This document shows positions 58,801 to 64,000 of a stretch of DNA of 64,000 nt, in pieces; the stretch's first letter is position 1, and each line of letters begins with the position of its first letter. Position numbers and translations under genes: made by a program. The notes beneath the pieces were generated by a model. That model was given only the letters and a program-made list of their open reading frames with translations, ran no database searches and was not told the DNA's origin. Source of the DNA: Triops longicaudatus (lineage: Eukaryota > Arthropoda > Branchiopoda > Notostraca > Triopsidae); the NCBI GenBank assembly GCA_022885665.1, contig JAGQDJ010000078.1:220911-284910 (forward strand). The letters are read 5' to 3'.

Positions 58801-59253
58801 AATCGAGAGCACTTAATTGTGAGACAAGCAAAGGAGACCAAAGAGAAAGAATGGGAGCAAGAACTATTAAACGCCATGGAAAAGTCAAACCCATTACAAA
58901 ATGCGGCACTAAAAGACAGTGACTGTGGGTCAGTGCTGTGCGACACGAAGCGTGCGCTGTGCCGGCGTGCGAGCCCTGAGGGTACAAGTCCACGGAAAAT
59001 CGCCTTGAACTTTGCACTATCGCCTTTGACCAAAGACAAGATGAGCACATGGGGAGATGGGACCAATAGCCGTTTTTCTCCGCAGCTCCTTCACAAAGGC
59101 CCAGGAAATCACAGTCCGTACTCAGGGTCACCTCGCAGTTTGCCCAACGTTACTTATAAAAACGTCAAAGCCCGGATTGCCGGGTCACATCGGTCAGCTA
59201 TCAAAGAACGGAGGGAATGTCAACAGTTATCCACCGAAACGTTGTCAGCGTAG
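49830..59253 (+). CDS. Stk32: STK32/YANK serine/threonine kinase (AGC-like)
   Basis: Eight exons encode 515 residues: 49830-49875, 55256-55311, 56909-57068, 57466-57625, 57721-57848, 58114-58331, 58394-58669, 58750-59253. The start MGGHQSRSHVSDEDP has a Gly2 with N-myristoylation potential, as human STK32 (MGANTSRK). Kinase landmarks: GKGSFGKV (28-35), Lys48 in YAMKYMNK, VHRDIKPEN (139-147), DFN (160-162) in place of DFG, GTKPYMAPEVY, and VDWWSLGVCMFELSTGNRPF. DFN and the LNCDPT(L/F)ELEEMI.E.KPLHKKKKRL tail are features of the STK32 family. The Mg-binding Asp is kept, so the kinase may be active. The last exon adds about 150 poorly conserved residues after FITFNREHL, longer than in human STK32A. 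Substrates of this family are poorly known. Coding intron 1 is 5.4 kb, far longer than any other in the window. Confidence 0.95.
49876..55255. other. Large first coding intron of STK32
   Basis: 5.4 kb with no exon of another gene that I can support. Positions 50450-50620 are rich in A and C (CACAAACATAAAACACA-like text). Positions 52520-52960 are distinctly more GC-rich with long pyrimidine runs and an open frame of 141 codons whose sequence has no recognisable motif; it could be an internal promoter or alternative first exon, but this is a guess. The remaining sequence is AT-rich and featureless to my eye. Confidence 0.5.
55453..55500. mobile_element. Decayed pogo-like MITE terminus in STK32 intron 2
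   Basis: AATAAAGTCTCGCTATAACT, then ACATCGGTTATAACGAGC, differs by a few bases from the terminal repeat of the element at 34061. Downstream to 55680 there are several small palindromes, for example GGCTATTA-CTGGC-TAATAGCC at about 55547, but I could not define the other end. Confidence 0.45.
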
Positions 59254-59464
59254 CTACAAAAATTAATAGTTCTTACTATAACAATTGACATCATTCCTCC
59301 TAAAGCTCGGAAGTAGTTCTTATGCGTATTCCATGTTTGGTTCTTTCTTCACCGCTTCGAGCGCCACCGGTGGAGTTTTCTTAGCTAAGCTAGAGGAGGT
59401 CAATATATCAGCTACTATATTTATTTTGTATTCGAGAAGAATGGTGTCAAAAGCGAGACAAAGT

Positions 59465-59470
59465 AATAAA
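59465..59470 (+). terminator. Candidate poly(A) signal of STK32
   Basis: AATAAA 212 bases past the stop codon. Assigned by position. Confidence 0.5.
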
Positions 59471-60102
59471 AATTCCTCGTAAAACTCAAGGATGTTAACA
59501 ACCATTATCTGCTTAAAAGTCGCTTTGACAGTCATCACAAATCTTATTTATTGAAATTTTCCCGAAATTCTTCAAAATCGGTACTTTGATAATGTGGTCA
59601 AAATATCAGCTATCTGGAATTAAAATTAGTAAGACATTCCACAGCGCAATTAAAAAGTGAAACATAAGTTAAGAGTATTTGTACATGTACTGCTTTGGTT
59701 TAGATACTCATGTATTTTATCGTTTTAACTCAGAAGCGGAAAATTGAAGCCAAAGGCAGTCAAAAACACCCGAGTGAAGTACTTAGCTGGTATTCAATGA
59801 ATCAGGACCTTTTGAAGTTTGGTCTTTTCTCCTAGGTACTCTTAATGTTTGGTATTATGTGAACATGTAAGAGAAACCTAATACTTAACTATGCATATAA
59901 CTGTAGATTGCAGTGTAACTTACGCATTCTCTTGGGGAAAAAAGGCTAAGTATACATGCCTCTTGAAAAGTGTTTGACAGGTATGTTTAAAATTATTAAA
60001 TAGCTCAACAACCACAAAGCAGAATGAACACCAACTTACCACAAACTGTTAAAACAGCGAGGAGAGCGAATTCCAATACCGGCAATACATAGCAGCGCGT
60101 AT

Positions 60103-60716
60103 TACGGCGTATTCCATATGCTTTATACCGTTTTGGAGCGCCGCCAGCGTAGCTTTCTAAGCTACGCTACTATTTATTTACATCTGAGCATGACATACGT
60201 GTCAAGTATTTATCAAAGAATATTTGAAATATCGACATGTGGAGTAAGAAAGGACAGAAAAGAACAACAAAAGAATGAGCAAAAGTGGAGTGAACAGAGC
60301 ATAGACTTCCGAAGGACACAACGATTTTGAAAATTTGCAGCATTTTTGTAGCACTTTTCACGCACGCAAATTCGGCACTTGACAGTGTATTCGCTTCAAA
60401 CACCGGTAACTTATTGTTCTGTAAGAAAGACGGAGCTTCTACAGAAATGTCCTTTCATAAGTGCAAATGGGAAAAATAGTCTTGAAAATGTGTTTTTCGG
60501 ATATTGGTGGTACACAGGATAAAGAACTTTTCCATTTCAAGATTTTGGATATTTTCAAACCAACTGAAGAAGAATAAAACCGCAATCAGGCGCACTTGAT
60601 AATAAAGTAGGACAACACTACACGTGACCACGCTTAAATATAAATAAACAGTAGCCTAGTTTAGAAAGTTACGACAATGGCGCTTCAAGCGGTAAAAGCG
60701 TATGGAATACGCCCTA
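60103..60716. mobile_element. Long-TIR MITE, best preserved copy (B)
   Basis: The left end TACGGCGTATTCCATA and the right end TATGGAATACGCCCTA are inverted complements with one mismatch. The similarity continues inward for about 75 bases (GCTTT.ACCG....GGAGCGCC, AGCTTTCTAAGCTACGCTACT, ATTTATTTA). Both outer edges are TA, consistent with insertion at TA. The element is about 614 bp and has no transposase frame. Copies A (about 11635-12396) and C (60740-61279) share internal text with it. Confidence 0.75.
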
Positions 60717-60739
60717 TGAAGCTGATAAAAGTTAGTGCT

Positions 60740-61279
60740 GGAATTTGGACCAGTGGTAGAGATTGAACTTTCTCCTCTGCTGTTTATTTACATCCAAGCG
60801 TACTCTGCAAATGCTCATCATGTATTTTTCAAATAACATCTGAAACGCCAATTGCTTATTGCGGAATTTTAACAGTGAACAAGTACAAAAGAGTGACAAA
60901 GTAACTTCTGAAGGAGTGTTTCTGAAAGAATTTGTCATCTGGAGTGAGTAAGAAACTGGAAAATATTTCCAGGTATAAGGTCTTTTTTATCAAATTAACC
61001 TACAGAAAATTCAAACCTTCAATGTTTGCAGGTTTCAAAGAACGTTGATCATTTGCACTGCTCCTGTCACAGAGCGAAGATTTTGGAAAGCTTAAGAGAG
61101 GTGCGAGATACCTGGAAAAGTACACTTTGACAAACACTGAAGAATACACTCTTGAAGAAGAATAATCGCTTGATTAGCAAGTACGGACCACTTAATTGTA
61201 AATAGACAGCAGCCAAGATTACCCACCCACTAACCCACCGAGCGGTAAAAGCAAAAACCTTAATATGGAATACGCCCTA
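60740..61279. mobile_element. Long-TIR MITE, copy C, adjacent to copy B
   Basis: The right end AATATGGAATACGCCCTA at 61262-61279 is nearly the same as that of copy B and is preceded by GAGCGGTAAAAGC and AATAGACAGCAGCC. Internal text such as TGTTTATTTACATCC, AAGTACAAAAGAGTGAC and CTTCTGAAGGAG is shared with copies A and B. The left terminus is worn, so the start is approximate. Confidence 0.65.
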
Positions 61280-62533
61280 TAAGTTTATTACACGACTTCG
61301 TCTTTTTCCTGTTTCCTCCCACGATTCCTTTTTAGCTTGGAGTTAGATTACAGATACTGCAATAAGACGAGTCCTAGGCACCTCAGATCTTACGGAACGA
61401 TTATGGATCGTTTCCCAATCTTGCCTATAGTAGTAATCTATTTCCGTAGTTAAAACAGCTCTCTGCACTTCGAGTGCAGTACAAGTGGTGCCGATTGTTT
61501 TTTGTGCGTATACTACTACAAGTCTAGAAAAGGAATTAGCGGGAAGAACCCCGAAACAGTGCCTAGTGTGTAACAAAGAGTGTTGTCGGCTCCCAATTTC
61601 GCCGTGCCAAATCCTATTTTCCCCCGATGTCTCTTCTGTATTATTCATTCTTGTGAGAAGTCTGTGAATAACAAGACATTAAAAGCTGTTGTCGTGCATG
61701 AGCACTGCTAAATTAGCGGATTCGGTTCCATAGATCGAGACAACATGTAATATGGATTTATCTTTCACCTATCTGCTGCAGCTTTGAAAAATGAAAGCGA
61801 TTGTAATAACAATGGTCACGTAGTTTTCCCGTCAAATAGAGAAACAAGTAACATCTCGTTAAAACGAACCTCGTCAGCAGGGCCGTACCTAGGATTTTGG
61901 TTCATAGGGTGTTATGAAGTTTCCGGGAATGTTTTCCGTGTGTTATACTTTATTTGACACTTGGTAATCGCCTTTGCTCACCAGTATAAAATTAACATTT
62001 GGGGGAGGGGGAACCTCTCCATGGGTACGGGGGTGCTCACGAGGGAGAGAAAGACCTTTAGTCCTCCTGATACTCTTATAAGCGGCTGGTATCTCGCAAA
62101 TTTTAATCATCGGATAAAATTCAAGACTGTTAACCTGCTTTACTTTGGACAAAGAAGCACTGATTGTTCGTTTTTCTTGTATATCTCAGCTAATCCTTAA
62201 TTTAAAAAATGGTTCTATGGAATGAGGCGAGCCTTAACTTTGTAGCTTTGACTTCATTGTAAAACTGTATAAATATTGTATTTTAAAAGTTGATGCTCGA
62301 ACTTACCCTGCGACCAGGACTATTTCGAAAGCTAACTAGAAATGTATTGGAAAAATCCGCAATAAAGTGTTTGCAGAAAATTTTTTCTTGGCGTTGATAA
62401 CGTTGATTAGCTGAACGCTTGATCGGCAGAAAAGGGGATACTTAAGCCTTGAAGAGTTCCTTTTCATATAAGTATTTTGTTGCACTTCTTACGATTTCAA
62501 CTACTGTCTTAATCTTAAATCGTAATCTTGTAA

Positions 62534-62708
62534 AGTAAAACTTCGCCATAACGGAGACTGTACCAGTTATTATGACAGATAGCTGTCTATTGCGTTCATA
62601 ATTCACGTTCCCCCGAGAGACAAAGGGCATTCAAGCCAATATTGAATATTGCGGACAATAGGCTACAATTCTATTTCCTCTTGAAATACGGTGTTAGGAG
62701 ATTTTACT
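62534..62708. mobile_element. Short pogo-like MITE
   Basis: The left end AGTAAAACTTCGCCATAACG and the right end, inverted (AGTAAAATCTCCTAACACCG), match each other with a few changes and resemble the termini at 34061. The 175-bp length suggests an internally deleted derivative of the same family. Confidence 0.55.
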
Positions 62709-62870
62709 GGAAACATTTTTGTGGCAAAATTCTAGTTATATTTTAAACTGAAAAACCTTTTCAGGTATTTTTAACGGGGCAATTATGCGTAGACTACTTC
62801 GTTAGATTTATCTCAATTAGACCTGTTATGGCAGATACTCCAGTAGTGACCCTGGTGACAGCATCATAAA

Positions 62871-63090
62871 CAGTGGCGTCGTGCACTTCAAAAATTTTGG
62901 GGGCGGGGCGATTTTGCATTTCTCTTAATAAAAGAGTTAATGAGTTATAAATGAGTTTTAAATTATACCTTTTTTTCAGGATGGCAAAAATTTTGCCCCC
63001 CCCCCNNNNNNNNNNNNNNNNNNNNNNNNNNNNNNNNNNNNNNNNNNNNCCCCCCCCCCCCCCCCGGTCCCATATGGCACGACGCCCCTG
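62871..63090. mobile_element. hAT-type non-autonomous element with 8-bp target duplication
   Basis: The left end CAGTGGCGTCGTGC and the right end GCACGACGCCCCTG are inverted complements with one mismatch. The element is flanked by perfect direct repeats ATCATAAA at 62863-62870 and 63091-63098. CAGNGGCG-type ends with an 8-bp duplication are the mark of hAT transposons. No transposase frame remains. Inside are a G-rich stretch (GGGGGCGGGGCG) near the left end and a poly-C tract with the assembly gap. Confidence 0.88.
63006..63049. other. Assembly gap (44 N) inside a poly-C tract
   Basis: The only unresolved bases in the window. The run is bordered by C on both sides, so the real sequence may be a longer or shorter poly-C tract. 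Any open frame crossing it is meaningless. Confidence 0.99.
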
Positions 63091-63626
63091 ATCATAAAGC
63101 ATTGATGTAGTTGCGAAACGTGTTACAAAAGAGACCGTTATGTTGCTCGCAGATCGCTTCTTCTTTGCTGCCGCGCACAGATCGCTAACTAGGATGACTC
63201 CCACTGAGGACAAGGAATTTGTTTATATTTAAAATTCAAGGACAAAACACTTGGTTCATTTTCCGGTATTTCGTAGCGCGCTAGCAGCAAGTGTAACAGT
63301 GTTCATCCACGTCGAAGTAAGATGATTTGAACCAGTCTCTAAGTAAGGAAAAGTTTCATACCATTTGATTTAATCGAAATAATTGAGGTTCAGGGCAGGC
63401 ATGAATGAGTCACTATAAGCCGAATAATGTCTCACACTCTTGTAATTCTGCTTTTCTCGCCTAATTAACATTGCCAAAGCTAACCCGTTTCTCTTTCTCT
63501 CAATTCTCAAGCAAGTTACGGCACCGAAGAAGTTCTCTATTCCCACTTGGCACTGGACAACTTTGCTTCTACTTTGCATCCAAAAAAATCTGGCTTGTAG
63601 TATCTTGGGATCAAATTAAACTGACC

Positions 63627-64000
63627 ATGGCACTCTTAGATATCGTATTTTTTATGGGACTATTCGCTGTTACCCTACCTTCCATGTTGCTTATACTTGT
63701 CGTCGTTGTACTGACTTATTGCGGCTGGTCTTTGGGAGTCAGAAAGAAATATGTGGAACTTCTTTTGAAGATTTTCGAGGTAAAGTACATAAATTAATGC
63801 TAGAACTATGTTCTGCGCTTAAACAATGGCTAATTTGAATGGTATAGTTTGGAAAAGGGAAGATTGAAATTGCTGAAAGACAACGGAACGAACAAGATGA
63901 AAACACGATTCCGGAAAGTCCCATGCCAACAGTTTCCAACGGATATCCTGGCTTGCATGGAAATGGAACGGCAATACTTAAAACATCAGCCTTGGTGGCA
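63627..64000 (+). CDS. Gpat4: Glycerol-3-phosphate acyltransferase 3/4-like, N-terminal part only
   Basis: ATG at 63627 (context ACCATGG) opens exon 1 (63627-63779, 51 codons). Exon 2 starts at 63848 after TATAG and stays open to the window edge, giving 102 residues. A long hydrophobic segment (about residues 7-35, VFFMGLFAVTLPSMLLILVV...) is followed by CGWSLGVRKKYVELLLKIFEFGKGKIE, which matches the start of GPAT3/GPAT4 (GVSFGIRKLYMKSLLKIF..). These ER membrane enzymes acylate glycerol-3-phosphate at sn-1, the first step of triacylglycerol and phospholipid synthesis. The catalytic HxxxxD block lies beyond the window, so activity cannot be judged. GPAT3 versus GPAT4 is not separable here; the symbol follows the usual arthropod naming. 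The frame is open upstream to 63471. Confidence 0.82.

Larger units (their letters stand above)
59254..63626. other. Repeat-rich intergenic region between STK32 and GPAT
   Basis: 4.4 kb with no protein gene. It begins with the STK32 3' UTR (AATAAA at 59465-59470). It contains two adjacent long-TIR MITE copies (60103-61279), possible hAT-like debris near 61880-62040 (CAGGGCCGTACCTAGGATTTTGG-like text and G-runs), a short pogo-like MITE (62534-62708) and a hAT-type element with an assembly gap (62871-63090). The promoter of the GPAT gene should lie at its right end. Confidence 0.6.

Noticed and set aside
62794..63213. 139-codon minus-strand open frame across the gap
   Set aside because: It includes 44 unknown bases and lies within a hAT-type element, so the frame is not real evidence.
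1..64000. CRISPR array, bacterial operon or biosynthetic cluster
   Set aside because: Spliced animal genes cover the window; no spaced direct-repeat array and no prokaryotic gene was seen.

Overview
This window is eukaryotic nuclear DNA from an animal, most likely an arthropod. Genes are split by mostly short GT-AG introns (about 50-250 nt), intergenic DNA is AT-rich, and every recognised gene is a metazoan family. The Dispatched homologue carries a long, basic first extracellular loop as I recall it from the insect protein. Degenerate CCTAA/TTAGG-like arrays also fit an arthropod, but weakly. I cannot name the species. All gene models were read by hand from splice sites and reading phase; no search was run.

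Layout: a possible LC3 first exon (1.3 kb, minus); Dispatched (4.1-9.2 kb, minus); about 10 kb without a recognised gene (9.2-19.0 kb) that holds transposon relics; STYX pseudophosphatase (19.0-19.7, plus) tail-to-tail with TIMM50 (20.0-23.4, minus); EHD ATPase (25.5-27.6, plus) tail-to-tail with TMEM50 (28.2-29.0, minus); two tandem carboxylesterases (31.2-33.4 and 36.1-38.3, plus); PDCL3 (38.5-39.5, minus) tail-to-tail with the second esterase; a clarin-like tetraspan gene (40.6-42.1, plus); eIF3a (43.2-48.5, plus); STK32/YANK kinase (49.8-59.3, plus, with a 5.4-kb first coding intron); repeat-rich DNA (59.3-63.5); and the 5' end of a GPAT3/4 acyltransferase (63.6 kb to the window end, plus).

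The genes are mainly unrelated housekeeping and signalling functions: Hedgehog release, mitochondrial import, endosomal recycling, translation initiation, protein folding and lipid synthesis. The only clear family expansion is the esterase pair, whose ten-exon structures match almost base for base in length. No operon-like system is present.

The unusual material is in the non-coding DNA: (1) a ~267-bp repeat found twice, each time just upstream of a gene start in the same orientation (TMEM50 and clarin); (2) a dispersed element with telomere-like degenerate arrays inside introns of TIMM50 and eIF3a; (3) a long-terminal-inverted-repeat MITE family with three copies; (4) a hAT-type element with a perfect 8-bp target duplication that contains the only assembly gap; (5) pogo-like MITEs with CTCGCTATAACG termini.
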